Shown here: positions 54,751 through 63,568 of the stretch, piece by piece
How the letters are laid out: every line of letters begins with the position of its first letter
Position numbering within the stretch: position 1 is the first letter of the stretch
Assembly: GCF_001403795.1 (NCBI RefSeq)
Contig: NZ_CXSU01000012.1
Location: 1,346,422-1,410,421, forward strand
Source: Jannaschia donghaensis
GTDB lineage: Bacteria; Pseudomonadota; Alphaproteobacteria; Rhodobacterales; Rhodobacteraceae
Direction: 5' to 3'
DNA: 64,000 nt
Translations under genes and position numbers: made by a program
Notes under the pieces: model-generated
What the model saw: the letters and a program-made list of their open reading frames with translations, nothing else
The model's database searches: none
Told to the model about the DNA's origin: nothing

Positions 54751-55971
54751 TCATTGAGCGAAGGTTCCCAGATAGGCGATCACCGCGGCCAGATCGTCGT
54801 CGGACTCGAGGCCCCGGAACGACATCTTTGTGCGGGGCGCATAGTCGCGCGGCGCGGCGAGGAAGGCCGAAAGCTCCTCCGGGGTCCAGACAAGGCCGTC
54901 CTCGGCGAATTGGCCGAACACCTTGGAATATCGGAAGCCTTCGACGACGCCCGCAGGATGATCGACGATACCGTTCAGCATCGGGCCGGTGCGGTTACGG
55001 GCACCGTCCCCGACCTGATGGCAGGCGGAGCATTGCTTGAAGACCTTCTCGCCGGCGGCAACCAGCTCCGGATCAGGGCCGGCGTCCGCAAGCGCATTGT
55101 CAGTGGCGGTCGCGGCCAGTGGCGTGGTGCCTTCCTCCACCGGGTCGTCCGTTTCGGCGGCGGCCACTTGGGCGGACGCATCCGCTTCGGTCACGCCGAT
55201 GTCGGTACCAGTCGCCGCTGCCTGGCGCGCGATACGGGCAGCCTCGTCCTCGGGGGTGACGTCGACGACGGCGGCGCGTGCAGTGATCTCGACCGTGTCC
55301 TTGCAGTTTTCCATGCAAGGCTCCCCGGTGAAGATCGCGTATTCCGTGTCCGCCCGGTCATCCATGTAGAAAGCGTCGCGGTTGGGCATCTCGAAGGTCG
55401 AGAGGGTTTCGCGGTCCAGCACGAAATCGTCGTCCACCAGATCGTTGAGATACAGCAGATATGCCGTTACGGCATAGACTTCGTCGTCGGTCAGGGACTG
55501 CGCGTTCCCGAACGGCATCGCCCGGTTCACGTAATCATAGACCGTCGAGAGATAGGGCCAGTAGCTGCCGATTGTCTTGACGGGTCGGTCGTTCGTCAGA
55601 CTGCCCTGCCCCCCGGCCAAGACGGGCCACCGGCCGATCGCCTCCCCGAAGTCGCCGTGGCAGACGGCGCAATTATCAATGTAGAGGTCTTCGCCGGTCC
55701 AGACATCGCCCGACCCGTCGGGCAGGCCCGCGCCGTCGGGACGGATATCGATATCCCATGCGGCGATTTCCGCCGCCGTCGCGGGCCGGCCCAGATCGAA
55801 GACCACCGTATCGGCCGGGGCGGTCTGCTGCGCCTGCGCCGTCAGGCCCAGCGTCGCGGCGACAGGCGTGTGAACCTGCGGCACCATCATGTTGGCGGCG
55901 ACATAGGCCCCGCCGATCAGGACACCGGTCCCAGCAAGACCGGGAACAAGAAGACTAGCCAATTTCGACAT
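54751..55971 (-). CDS. soxD: Sulfane dehydrogenase cytochrome subunit
   Basis: A 406-residue dihaem cytochrome c. It has an N-terminal membrane/signal helix (ASLLVPGLAGTGVLIGGAYV), the first haem site CAVCH (about residue 100) and the second CSACH (about residue 310), separated by an Ala/Glu-rich linker, with distal Met candidates after each. SoxD takes the electrons released by SoxC from the sulfane sulfur bound to SoxY. Its start overlaps the soxC stop by 17 bases. Length is as in Paracoccus SoxD. Confidence 0.94.
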   Translation of the reverse strand: MSKLASLLVPGLAGTGVLIGGAYVAANMMVPQVHTPVAATLGLTAQAQQTAPADTVVFDLGRPATAAEIAAWDIDIRPDGAGLPDGSGDVWTGEDLYIDNCAVCHGDFGEAIGRWPVLAGGQGSLTNDRPVKTIGSYWPYLSTVYDYVNRAMPFGNAQSLTDDEVYAVTAYLLYLNDLVDDDFVLDRETLSTFEMPNRDAFYMDDRADTEYAIFTGEPCMENCKDTVEITARAAVVDVTPEDEAARIARQAAATGTDIGVTEADASAQVAAAETDDPVEEGTTPLAATATDNALADAGPDPELVAAGEKVFKQCSACHQVGDGARNRTGPMLNGIVDHPAGVVEGFRYSKVFGQFAEDGLVWTPEELSAFLAAPRDYAPRTKMSFRGLESDDDLAAVIAYLGTFAQ

Positions 55972-57211
55972 TCTCAGCCTCCCCGCGGGCATCGACGGCC
56001 CAGGTCTGGATACCGTTGTTGTGATAGATGGAGTTTTCGCCGCGCACTTGGCGCAGCTGGTTCTTGGTCGGCTGGACATAGCCGGTGCTGTCGTGCGCCC
56101 GGCTTTGCAGAAGCATCGGTTTCCCGTCCCAATCGAAGTCGAAATAGAACCGATGCATCGATTTATCGAAACTGGGCCCATCCATGCGGGCCTGATGCCA
56201 GTTTTTGCCACCGTCGATCGTGACGTCCACACGCGGAATGGACCCGCGCCCCGACCAGGCCACCCCGGTCAGAACGGTCGGACCCGCCCCGTGGGTCAGC
56301 GGTGCCTGCGGCGACGGGTTGGTGATGACGGATTTCGCATCCATCGCCCAGGTGAACCGCCGCGCGGCCCCGTCGGCCAGAAGGTCGGTGTATTTCGACG
56401 TCTCTTCGCGGTGGTGCCACGGCTGATCGCCGACTTCGATGCGGCGCAGCCATTTGACCCACATGTTGCCTTCCCAGCCAGGCACGACCAGGCGGATCGG
56501 ATAGCCCTGTTCGGGGCGCAGACGTTCACCGTTCATGTGGGTGGCGATCATGCAATCGTCCAGCGCCTTGTCCATCGGGATGGAGCGGGTCATGCCCGAG
56601 GCATCGGCCCCTTCCGGCAGGATCCACTTGCCCGCCGTCTGCACGCCTGCGGTCGCCAGCACGTCGCGCAGCATGACGCCTGTATACATGACGTTGTGGA
56701 TCATGCCGTGGGTGAACTGACATCCGTTGAGCTGCGCGCCGCGCCATTCCATTCCCGAATTGGCCGCGCATTCCAGGAAATAGACTTTGTTGTGCCGGGG
56801 GAAGCGGGCCAGGTCTTCCATGGTGAAGACCAGCTCGTAGTCGACCAGACCGTTGATCATCAGGCGGTGCTGCGCCGGATCGACTTCGGCGATACCGGCG
56901 TGATGGCGCTCGAAGCACAAACCATTTGGCGTGATGATCCCGTCGAGGTCGTGCAAGGGGGTGAAGTTCACCGACGACACCGGATCCGCCGTCAGCCACT
57001 CCACGCTGCGGCGCTTCACATGCGCCTCGTGGGGGGACGGCATGCCGTAGGGCCGCGCGTCGACCCCCTCGCCCAGTTGCTGCATCCAGGGCTGAAGCTC
57101 GGTGATGGCGGGGTCGCCCTGGGCACGGGCCGCCGTGGTGGCAAAGGCACCTGCGCCGGCGATGGCCAGCCCACCCCGGAGCAGATCGCGTCTGGTGGTC
57201 TTCTTGGTCAT
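55955..57211 (-). CDS. soxC: Sulfane dehydrogenase molybdenum-cofactor subunit
   Basis: A 418-residue sulfite-oxidase-family protein with a Tat signal (TRRDLLRGGLAIAGAG). The Mo-binding Cys is in YFLECAANSGMEWRG; other cofactor contacts are in GYPIRLVVPGWEGNMWVKWL. With SoxD it removes six electrons from the sulfane sulfur on SoxY. The ATG at 57211 was preferred over one six bases earlier because the AAAGG site is then correctly spaced. It sits downstream of the DsrE-family gene. Confidence 0.95.
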   Translation of the reverse strand: MTKKTTRRDLLRGGLAIAGAGAFATTAARAQGDPAITELQPWMQQLGEGVDARPYGMPSPHEAHVKRRSVEWLTADPVSSVNFTPLHDLDGIITPNGLCFERHHAGIAEVDPAQHRLMINGLVDYELVFTMEDLARFPRHNKVYFLECAANSGMEWRGAQLNGCQFTHGMIHNVMYTGVMLRDVLATAGVQTAGKWILPEGADASGMTRSIPMDKALDDCMIATHMNGERLRPEQGYPIRLVVPGWEGNMWVKWLRRIEVGDQPWHHREETSKYTDLLADGAARRFTWAMDAKSVITNPSPQAPLTHGAGPTVLTGVAWSGRGSIPRVDVTIDGGKNWHQARMDGPSFDKSMHRFYFDFDWDGKPMLLQSRAHDSTGYVQPTKNQLRQVRGENSIYHNNGIQTWAVDARGEAENVEIG

Positions 57212-57242
57212 CGGCATGCCTTTCGTCTTAATGCGCGCGGGA

Positions 57243-57677
57243 TCAGGGTCGGACATAGGCGTAGCCCTGTTCCTGCAGCGTGATGAGCTGAACAACGCCA
57301 GACGGCACCACGACCGCCTCGTCCATCAGCGGCACGTCCGTGCCCGCCTTCTCGACCATGGCGTCGTGGGTGTTGCCGCAGGCGGCGAAGCTGAGGGTCT
57401 CGATTTCCAGCGACATCGCGGAAATCCGGCTCTCGACCGGGCTTCTGCCGGCGACGAACATGTTCAGACCGGGACCATAGGCCACCAGTTCGATGATGAC
57501 CTCGTCACCGATGCTTTCGTAATAGCGGTGAACATTGGCGACATTGTTGAGGGCCATGTTCATGACCTGCGGATCGTTTTCATCGACGTGGATGGCGACG
57601 CGGTGCGTCTCGCCTTCGGCCACCGCGGCGGTGGCGAATGCGAGGGCGATCGTTGCGGCGGTTACGAAGGATTTCAT
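57243..57677 (-). CDS. Secreted DsrE-family protein within the sox operon
   Basis: A 144-residue protein with signal peptide (KSFVTAATIALAFATAAVAE), then a DsrE/DsrF-like fold (HRVAIHVDENDPQVMNMALN, VELVAYGPGLNMFVAG region, SFAACGNTHDAMVEKAG, VVPSGVVQLITLQEQGYAY). One Cys (AACGN) lies where DsrE proteins carry the sulfur-trafficking cysteine. It separates soxB from soxC. A role as periplasmic sulfur carrier is plausible but unproven. Confidence 0.85.
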   Translation of the reverse strand: MKSFVTAATIALAFATAAVAEGETHRVAIHVDENDPQVMNMALNNVANVHRYYESIGDEVIIELVAYGPGLNMFVAGRSPVESRISAMSLEIETLSFAACGNTHDAMVEKAGTDVPLMDEAVVVPSGVVQLITLQEQGYAYVRP

Positions 57678-57699
57678 GGCATATCTCCGGGGTTGGGCA

Positions 57700-59394
57700 T
57701 CAGGCTCCGTCGACGACGACGGAGGTGTTGGGCGCGACCGAAACCGTCCCTTCGCGCTTGATATAGGCCTCGACCACATCCCAGATGGGCGGCCCCTCGA
57801 CCTCCGGGTTGACGCTGGCCCATCCGGCGACGGCGTAACTGCGGGCGGGGTCGATGGCCTCACCCGTCGTCAGCACCGTCATCTCGGTGATGCGGCTGCC
57901 CTGCGGCTTGCCGATATCGATCCGGTATCCCATGCCACCGACGCGGACCATGTCGCCCCCCTGCTGGTAATAGGGATCGGGGTGAAACAGGTTGTCGGCC
58001 ACATCCTCCAGAATGGTGTGCAGCATCTCCCCCGTCATTTCGGTGCGGTAGGCTTCGGGATAGGACATAGCCGTTGCGTTCATCAGATCTTCGCGGGTGA
58101 TGTCCTGCCCCGGCAGAACCGACGCGCCCCAGCGGAAACCGGGGGACAGCGCGATATCGGCCTCCCGCTCCTCCAGCAGGGCCTGACAGATCAGGTCGTC
58201 CCAGGTGCCGTTGAAGTTACCCCTGCGGTAGAGAAGCGAGTCGGTTTTGCCCAACACCTCGGCCAGGTCGTCTGCGAAGGGCGCGCGCTGTTCCTCGACC
58301 AAAGCGGACATCTGCGGGTCGGGGGCGATCACGTCGGCGAAGATCGGGATCAGCTTGTGCGCGACCGACTTCACCTCCCCGTCGCGGACATCCAGATCAA
58401 GGCGGCTGACGAACTTGCCGTGGCTGCCCGACGCGATCAGGTGTGTCTTGCCGACCAAAAGCGGCTCGGGCAGCGCGTCGTGGGTGTGTCCGGTCAGGAT
58501 CACGTCGATGCCCGGCACGTTCGCCGCCATCTTGCGGTCCACATCGAAGCCGTTGTGCGACAGGACGACGACAGCCTCGGCCCCCGCGTCCCGCGCCTGC
58601 TGCACCACCTCGGCCATTCGCGCCTCTCGCACGCCGAAGCTCAGGTCCGGGAACATATAGCCGGGGTTCGCGATCGGCATATAGGGAAAGGCCTGTCCGA
58701 TGACGGCGACCTGCACGCCACCCCGCTCGAACATCTTGAAGGGCTCGAACGCCGGCTCATCCCATTCGACGTCGAAGATGTTGGCCCCCAGAAGCGGGAA
58801 TTCCAGGTGGTTCTCGACGATGTCCATCACACGCTCGATCCCAAGCGTGAATTCCCAATGCGCCGTCATCGCGTCGGGGCGCAGGGCGTTGAAGACATTG
58901 ACCATGTCCTGCCCATCGGTGCGCAGGGCCGTCAGGCTGCCTTGCCACGTATCGCCACCGTCCAGCAGCAGCGCGTCGGGCCGGTCGGCTCGGATCGCGT
59001 TGACGACCGTGGCGATCCGGTCGACCCCGCCCATCCGTCCGTATTCACCCGCCAGGGCAGCGAAATCGGGGTACGACAGCGCGTATTGCGCCGAACTGTT
59101 GGGTTCGATGCCGTAGCGTTGCAGAAAATCGGCACCCGTTAAATGCGGCGGCTGACCTGCCGCGTCACCGACGCCAAGGTTGATCTGCGGCTCCCGAAAC
59201 CAGACCGGGACAAGCTGCGCGTGGATGTCCGTGATGTGGATCAGCGAGACGTTCCCGGTCGTGTCGAACGACAGAAGATCGTCCTGCGTGATCGACTGCT
59301 GCGCCGACAGACGGGACCAATTGCCGAAGGACGACGCCCCGTAGATGGCGGTCGTGGCCATGGCCACCTGCAAAAAGTCGCGCCGTGAGATCAT
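57700..59394 (-). CDS. soxB: SoxB, sulfate thiol esterase
   Basis: A 564-residue dinuclear manganese hydrolase with a Tat signal (ISRRDFLQVAMATTAIYG). Metal ligands are in HITDIHAQLVP, LLDGGDTWQG, HWEFTLG, VVLSHNGFDVD and LTGHTHDALPEP, the usual SoxB/5'-nucleotidase blocks, with a SoxB-specific insert LGVGDAAGQPPHLTGADFLQ. It releases sulfate from the SoxY-bound thiosulfonate. An operator-like element lies just upstream (59411-59437), so it may have an internal promoter. Confidence 0.96.
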   Translation of the reverse strand: MISRRDFLQVAMATTAIYGASSFGNWSRLSAQQSITQDDLLSFDTTGNVSLIHITDIHAQLVPVWFREPQINLGVGDAAGQPPHLTGADFLQRYGIEPNSSAQYALSYPDFAALAGEYGRMGGVDRIATVVNAIRADRPDALLLDGGDTWQGSLTALRTDGQDMVNVFNALRPDAMTAHWEFTLGIERVMDIVENHLEFPLLGANIFDVEWDEPAFEPFKMFERGGVQVAVIGQAFPYMPIANPGYMFPDLSFGVREARMAEVVQQARDAGAEAVVVLSHNGFDVDRKMAANVPGIDVILTGHTHDALPEPLLVGKTHLIASGSHGKFVSRLDLDVRDGEVKSVAHKLIPIFADVIAPDPQMSALVEEQRAPFADDLAEVLGKTDSLLYRRGNFNGTWDDLICQALLEEREADIALSPGFRWGASVLPGQDITREDLMNATAMSYPEAYRTEMTGEMLHTILEDVADNLFHPDPYYQQGGDMVRVGGMGYRIDIGKPQGSRITEMTVLTTGEAIDPARSYAVAGWASVNPEVEGPPIWDVVEAYIKREGTVSVAPNTSVVVDGA

Positions 59395-59410
59395 CGGTCA
59401 TCTCCTTTAT

Positions 59411-59437
59411 ATTCGCAAAATAGCATATGTATGCGAA
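59411..59437. promoter_or_regulatory. SoxR-type operator upstream of soxB
   Basis: ATTC-N8-GCAT at 59411-59426 (its complement is ATGC-N8-GAAT, as upstream of soxX), overlapping a wider inverted repeat TTCGCA (59412-59417) and TGCGAA (59432-59437). It lies in the 87-base, AT-richer gap between soxA and soxB. Confidence 0.5.
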
Positions 59438-59481
59438 CAAGAAGGCCCGCCGACATCGATGTGCCGGCGGGCCCTGGGTCG

Positions 59482-60327
59482 TCAGTTACGGACGCTGGGG
59501 CCTTCGACCGACAGGCCGTTGCCGCGCGACGCGACGTAGAGTTCCAGCGCGATCAGCTCGGGCGAGCCGGGGTTGAACGTGGCCGCCCGGGTATCGCGGA
59601 TGCAACCTTTGAACCGCGACTGCACGCCGTTGAGCTTGGTATTCTTCAACCTGTAGGTCGGAAAGCCATTGATCTGTCCCTGGCTCAGGTGATCGGCACG
59701 GATCATGGAGCCGTAGTTGTCCTCGTGGCAATTTGCGCACGACAGTTCCAGTTGACCGAAACGGGTGTAGTACAACTCCTTGCCCGCTTCCCACGTCGAC
59801 TGAGCCGGGCCGTCGATGGCCACGTCCATCGGCATTCCGCGGCTGACGGAGGTCAGCAATGCCGTCATGTTGACCGCGTCCCCCTTGTCGTAGGCATAGG
59901 GTTCGGCCCCCATGCGGTTTTCGCGGCAGTCGTTGACCTGCATGGTGAGGGTTCGGACTTCGCCGGCCTCCTCGTTCCATTTGGGATAGGTGGCACTGAC
60001 GCCCGCCATCTCCTCGGGCGAGCCGTGGCAGGACGCGCAGCTTTCGCCTTCCGTCCCCTCGACCGCGTTCCACAGGTCGATCCCGACCTCGACGCCCAGC
60101 ATACCGGGGTTGTCGAAATCGTCGGCTTGAACCGACTGCGTCTCGTCGGACCGGAATCGCCAGCCCGAATAGATCGTATCCATCACGCCCTCCAGATGGG
60201 CGGGGGCGGCGGTCTGCGTGACGATCTCGATATCGCCGTTAATGACCAGTTCGTCGTCGTCCGGGTCGGCCCATGCGCCGGTCGCCAGGACGGCCAGAAC
60301 GCAGGCGGTCGTCGAAAGATATTTCAT
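59482..60327 (-). CDS. soxA: SoxA, dihaem cytochrome subunit of SoxAX
   Basis: A 281-residue periplasmic cytochrome with signal peptide (YLSTTACVLAVLATGAWAD). It has two CXXCH motifs, CASCH and CANCH, and the active-site cysteine in FKGCIRDTRAA, which is the persulfide/haem ligand of SoxA. SoxAX joins thiosulfate to SoxY. Having two full haem sites makes it the dihaem class, as in Paracoccus. soxZ precedes it by 73 bases. Confidence 0.96.
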   Translation of the reverse strand: MKYLSTTACVLAVLATGAWADPDDDELVINGDIEIVTQTAAPAHLEGVMDTIYSGWRFRSDETQSVQADDFDNPGMLGVEVGIDLWNAVEGTEGESCASCHGSPEEMAGVSATYPKWNEEAGEVRTLTMQVNDCRENRMGAEPYAYDKGDAVNMTALLTSVSRGMPMDVAIDGPAQSTWEAGKELYYTRFGQLELSCANCHEDNYGSMIRADHLSQGQINGFPTYRLKNTKLNGVQSRFKGCIRDTRAATFNPGSPELIALELYVASRGNGLSVEGPSVRN

Positions 60328-60400
60328 GTGATCGTTCCTCCCTTCCCTTGCAGGATGATCCGCGCAGCCCCTCCCAAGGCCACGCGCGGGGGCCATTCGG

Positions 60401-60730
60401 TCAGGCGACCGTGATGGCCTTTTCTTCGGTATAGACGTCGCCGTCGTCGTCGTACCACGTGAACACGAAGGTTCCCGAGGTGGGCACGGTCGCCTCGAAC
60501 TCGAAATACGGATTGGTCGAGATCGCGGGCTCCAACATGACGTCGATGACGTTTTCGCCCTCGAACTCCACGGTGAAGCGATTGATGATCGAACGCGGAA
60601 TCGTATTTCCGTCGTCGTCCTTGCGCTGCCCGGATTCCATCGGATGCGAGATCAGGGTCTTGATCTGGATCGCCTCCCCGGCCGAAGCCTCTTTGGGAAC
60701 GCGGACGCGGGGTTTTACGCCGTCTGCCAT
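60401..60730 (-). CDS. soxZ: SoxZ, sulfur-carrier complex subunit
   Basis: A 109-residue beta-sandwich protein without a signal peptide, beginning MADGVKPRVRVPKEASAGEA, with TLISHPMESGQRKD and FTWYDDDGDVYTEEK. It binds SoxY and is exported with it. The length and motifs are standard. Confidence 0.96.
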   Translation of the reverse strand: MADGVKPRVRVPKEASAGEAIQIKTLISHPMESGQRKDDDGNTIPRSIINRFTVEFEGENVIDVMLEPAISTNPYFEFEATVPTSGTFVFTWYDDDGDVYTEEKAITVA

Positions 60731-60756
60731 GTGTCTTCTCCTATGTCCTGTGGACC

Positions 60757-61182
60757 TCAGCCGCCGCAGCCGCCGATGGTGACCTTCACTTCCGCCGACG
60801 CCTGAACGAAGCTGCCGTCCTGCATCCGGGCGATCGCCATGACGTCCTGCGTCCCGGCCAGCCGGATGCGGGTCGACGCGAATTGCGCGGCGGCCAGCGG
60901 GCCGAAGTTGATCGTGCCGACCTTCGGCGTGGGATTGCCGGTCGCCAGAACCATGATCGCAGCGGCACCGGGGGCCGATACCTCGATCGGAACGGTGTTG
61001 CCGTTCTCGGCAATTTCGGGGGCGGTCAGGATGATCCCATCCGCGCCCATTTCCGCGCCGCCGGTGAATTCCGCGATCGCGGCATCCACGTCCGCCGTTG
61101 CGGCGAAAACGGGCATCGGCAGCGCGGCAAGCGTCAGCGCCCCGGCACCCAGTGTCAGTGCATCGCGTCGGGTGATTTGCAT
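60757..61182 (-). CDS. soxY: SoxY, covalent sulfur carrier
   Basis: A 141-residue protein with Tat signal (ITRRDALTLGAGALTLAAL) and the C-terminal GGCGG, whose cysteine holds the sulfur substrate as it passes between SoxAX, SoxB and SoxCD. It lies 1 base from the soxX stop and 26 bases before soxZ. Confidence 0.96.
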   Translation of the reverse strand: MQITRRDALTLGAGALTLAALPMPVFAATADVDAAIAEFTGGAEMGADGIILTAPEIAENGNTVPIEVSAPGAAAIMVLATGNPTPKVGTINFGPLAAAQFASTRIRLAGTQDVMAIARMQDGSFVQASAEVKVTIGGCGG

Positions 61183-61183
61183 C

Positions 61184-61660
61184 TCAGCTCTCCTTCAATG
61201 TCATCAGGTAGGCGACCACGTCTTCGACCTCCTGCGCGGTCAGAAGCGGATCGAGGTCGCCCTCGGCCGCCCTGCCGGTATAGGCGTCGCCGGGGCGGAT
61301 GAATCCTGTGGTCTTGTAGAAAGACGGCATCATCGTCCCGTCGAACATGACCTTGGCGTTCGCGACGATCCCGCGCAGATCGGCCTGGGTCCACCGATCG
61401 GCAACCCCGTCCAGCATCGGACCGATTTCACCGTGGAACCCAAGTTCCTCCAGCTCCGTGATCTCGTGGCAGGCAATGCAGTTGCCCGACCCCTTGTTCA
61501 TCAGAAGCTTGCCATTCTCGGCGTCGCCGGGTGCCCCGCTGAGCGAAACGTCCACCGCGCCGTATTCGTCGAATTGCACATCCGACGGCTCGACCTCCGC
61601 AGCCAGCCCGGCCGTGGCACATACCACGGACGCGACGATGCCAAACGCAAAGCGTGTCAT
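61184..61660 (-). CDS. soxX: SoxX, monohaem cytochrome subunit of SoxAX
   Basis: A 158-residue periplasmic cytochrome c with signal peptide (AFGIVASVVCATAGLAAE) and a single haem site CIACHE in GSGNCIACHEITELEE. A distal Met candidate is in GTMMPSF. The ATG at 61660 has GGGAGG five bases upstream; an earlier in-frame ATG at 61672 was rejected. An operator-like site lies 65 bases before it, in the gap after soxW. Confidence 0.94.
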   Translation of the reverse strand: MTRFAFGIVASVVCATAGLAAEVEPSDVQFDEYGAVDVSLSGAPGDAENGKLLMNKGSGNCIACHEITELEELGFHGEIGPMLDGVADRWTQADLRGIVANAKVMFDGTMMPSFYKTTGFIRPGDAYTGRAAEGDLDPLLTAQEVEDVVAYLMTLKES

Positions 61661-61725
61661 GAAACCTCCCATTGTCGTCCTCCGAGGTTAGGCTACGTCG
61701 AATTTCCGCTTGCTGGCAAGAACAA

Positions 61726-61741
61726 ATGCATACTTCTGAAT
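61726..61741. promoter_or_regulatory. SoxR-type operator upstream of soxX
   Basis: ATGC-N8-GAAT, one base from the ATTC-N8-GAAT consensus and the same variant as at soxB. It lies in the soxW-soxX gap, where SoxR binding is known in Pseudaminobacter. Confidence 0.5.
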
Positions 61742-61752
61742 ACTTAAATGCG

Positions 61753-62316
61753 TTACCCGCCATTCAGCTTGCGGGCGTGATACGCCTGAAAGCCTTCCTC
61801 GCCGTCGTATCCATGCTCCAGAACCCAGGTCAGCATGTTGCGCGTCGTACCCGGTCCGAACGCCCCCGGTATGGTCGCGACCGCCGCATCGCCGGCGTCG
61901 ACGTCCTCGGCGACGTCTTCGGGCAGGAACATCAGCGTAGGTGTGAAATTCAGGCCCCATTTGCGGACGGCCTCTTTCTCCGACAGGGACTCGCCGTCAA
62001 AGTCGGTGACCTCCACGTCGCCGAACATGTTCATCTGCACCACGAAGTATTCTTCCGACAGCATCGCGGCGATGTCCTCCTCGACGAAAACCTCCTCGTG
62101 CATCTGCGTGCAGTAGATGCAGCCGCGCTGCTCCACGATGACCATCAGGCGCTTGCCCTCTGCATTGGCCTCGCCCAGGTCTTCGCGCAGGTCCTTGAAC
62201 GTCTCGACCATCCACGGGGCCTTGTGCAGCCCGTCGTCGCCGATCTCGGCCGCGGGCACTGCTCCCACCCAGGCGAACAGCGCCAAGGCCGCTCCAAACG
62301 TCGCAAGATGTCTCAT
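61753..62316 (-). CDS. soxW: SoxW, periplasmic thioredoxin-like protein
   Basis: A 187-residue protein with signal peptide (HLATFGAALALFAWVGAVPA), a thioredoxin fold, active site CIYC in EQRGCIYCTQMHEEV, and the cis-Pro loop FTPTLMFLP. SoxW proteins keep sox thiols reduced, receiving electrons from the SoxV membrane protein whose gene precedes it by 12 bases. Confidence 0.9.
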   Translation of the reverse strand: MRHLATFGAALALFAWVGAVPAAEIGDDGLHKAPWMVETFKDLREDLGEANAEGKRLMVIVEQRGCIYCTQMHEEVFVEEDIAAMLSEEYFVVQMNMFGDVEVTDFDGESLSEKEAVRKWGLNFTPTLMFLPEDVAEDVDAGDAAVATIPGAFGPGTTRNMLTWVLEHGYDGEEGFQAYHARKLNGG

Positions 62317-62328
62317 GTCGTCCTCCTC

Positions 62329-63060
62329 TCAGCCGATGGCCGGCCAGAATTGCAGCATCCAGTTCGCGATCACGTTCATCGAATTCGTCGCGATCAGCAG
62401 GGCGAAGATCAGAAGGAACACGCCCATGATCTTCTCGATCGTCGGCAGGTAGGGTCGGAACCGCCGCATCCAGCGCATGAACGGCCCGATGAAGGCGGCG
62501 GCCAGAACGAAGGGAGCCGTCATGCCGATGGCATAGGCCAGAAGCAGCACCATCCCCTGCCCCACGCTGTCCTGCGCGCCCGCCATGAACAATATCGCGG
62601 CCAGCACAGGGCCGACGCAGGGGGTCCAGCCAAAGGCGAATGCCAGGCCGATCACATAGCCCGAGACGATCCCGCCCCTGGGCGTGGACGTCCCGCCAGT
62701 GCGACCGAACGAACGATAGAGCAGGCCGATCTTCATCACGCCCAGAAAGTGAAGCCCCATCAGCGCGATCAGCCCCGCCGCGATCCAGCGCAGCACATCG
62801 AACCAGTCGCGCACGATCTGCCCAAAGGCCGTCGCCGTCGCGCCCAGCCCGACGAAGATCGTCGCGACACCGGCCGCAAAGGCGATGGCCGACAGGATCG
62901 CCCGACCCCGTGTGCCCGGCGGAAGATCCCCGTTTTCCAACGCCTGGACGGACCCGCCGGCCAGATAAGACAGATAAAACGGCACCATCGGCAGGATGCA
63001 GGGCGACAGGAAGGACAGAAGTCCCGCAAACACGGCCCCCGCGACGGTGATGTCGAACAT
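62329..63060 (-). CDS. soxV: SoxV, CcdA-like transmembrane thiol-electron transporter
   Basis: A 243-residue protein with six helices. The redox cysteines are in LSFLSPCILPMVPFYLSYL and GWTPCVGPVLAAILF, the CcdA/DsbD transmembrane pattern. It moves reducing power from cytoplasmic thioredoxin to periplasmic SoxW and SoxS. It is first in the long minus-strand sox operon and divergent from soxS with a 51-base gap. Confidence 0.93.
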   Translation of the reverse strand: MFDITVAGAVFAGLLSFLSPCILPMVPFYLSYLAGGSVQALENGDLPPGTRGRAILSAIAFAAGVATIFVGLGATATAFGQIVRDWFDVLRWIAAGLIALMGLHFLGVMKIGLLYRSFGRTGGTSTPRGGIVSGYVIGLAFAFGWTPCVGPVLAAILFMAGAQDSVGQGMVLLLAYAIGMTAPFVLAAAFIGPFMRWMRRFRPYLPTIEKIMGVFLLIFALLIATNSMNVIANWMLQFWPAIG

Positions 63061-63086
63061 CCGAGTGACCCTCCCTTGTCGGATGA

Positions 63087-63103
63087 ACATATTCAATTTA
63101 TGT
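63087..63103. promoter_or_regulatory. Palindrome in the soxV/soxS divergent region
   Basis: ACATA-TTCAATT-TATGT, an AT-rich inverted repeat in a 51-base gap between the two divergent transcription units. It contains an ATTC half-site but no matching GAAT eight bases away, so it is only a weak candidate for SoxR. Confidence 0.35.
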
Positions 63104-63111
63104 GTTATGAA

Positions 63112-63504
63112 ATGCAACACTCCATTCGCGCCGCGGCCATCGGCCTCCTTCTGGTCATGCCCGCCGCCGCGTCGGCTCAGGTCGAACTGATCATGGGCGA
63201 AGAGGCGGGGTGCATCTGGTGCGCGCGCTGGAACGCCGAAGTCGCGCCGGAATATCCCAAAACCGCCGAAGGTCGAGCCGCCCCGCTGCGCCGGGTCGAC
63301 ATTCACGAACCGGTCCCCGACGATCTGATCCTGCAGGGCCGTCTGCGGTTTACCCCGACCTTCGTGCTGGTTCACGACGGACAGGAAATCGCGCGCCGGG
63401 AAGGGTACCCGGGCGAGGATTTCTTCTGGCCCGTTCTTGGCCAGATGCTCGACGCTGCGGCCCGCGACATTCCAGAACTGGACGGTTGGCGCGATGGCGG
63501 GTAA
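63112..63504 (+). CDS. soxS: SoxS, periplasmic thioredoxin-like protein
   Basis: A 130-residue protein with signal peptide (SIRAAAIGLLLVMPAAASAQ), an active site CIWC in EEAGCIWCARWN and FTPTFVLVHDGQEIARREGY. SoxS is reported to reactivate SoxY. No clear ribosome-binding site precedes either in-frame ATG (63100 or 63112); the second gives the better signal peptide. soxR follows. Confidence 0.88.
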   Translation: MQHSIRAAAIGLLLVMPAAASAQVELIMGEEAGCIWCARWNAEVAPEYPKTAEGRAAPLRRVDIHEPVPDDLILQGRLRFTPTFVLVHDGQEIARREGYPGEDFFWPVLGQMLDAAARDIPELDGWRDGG

Positions 63505-63568
63505 TTGCCACGATATCGAAATCAAACAGGTCGTGCCGTCCGTCCCGGCGGCAACGGAAATGCTCGTC

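Noticed and set aside
59165..59440. A small minus-strand frame overlapping the start of soxB
   Set aside because: It is another frame of the soxB N-terminus and covers its operator-like leader.
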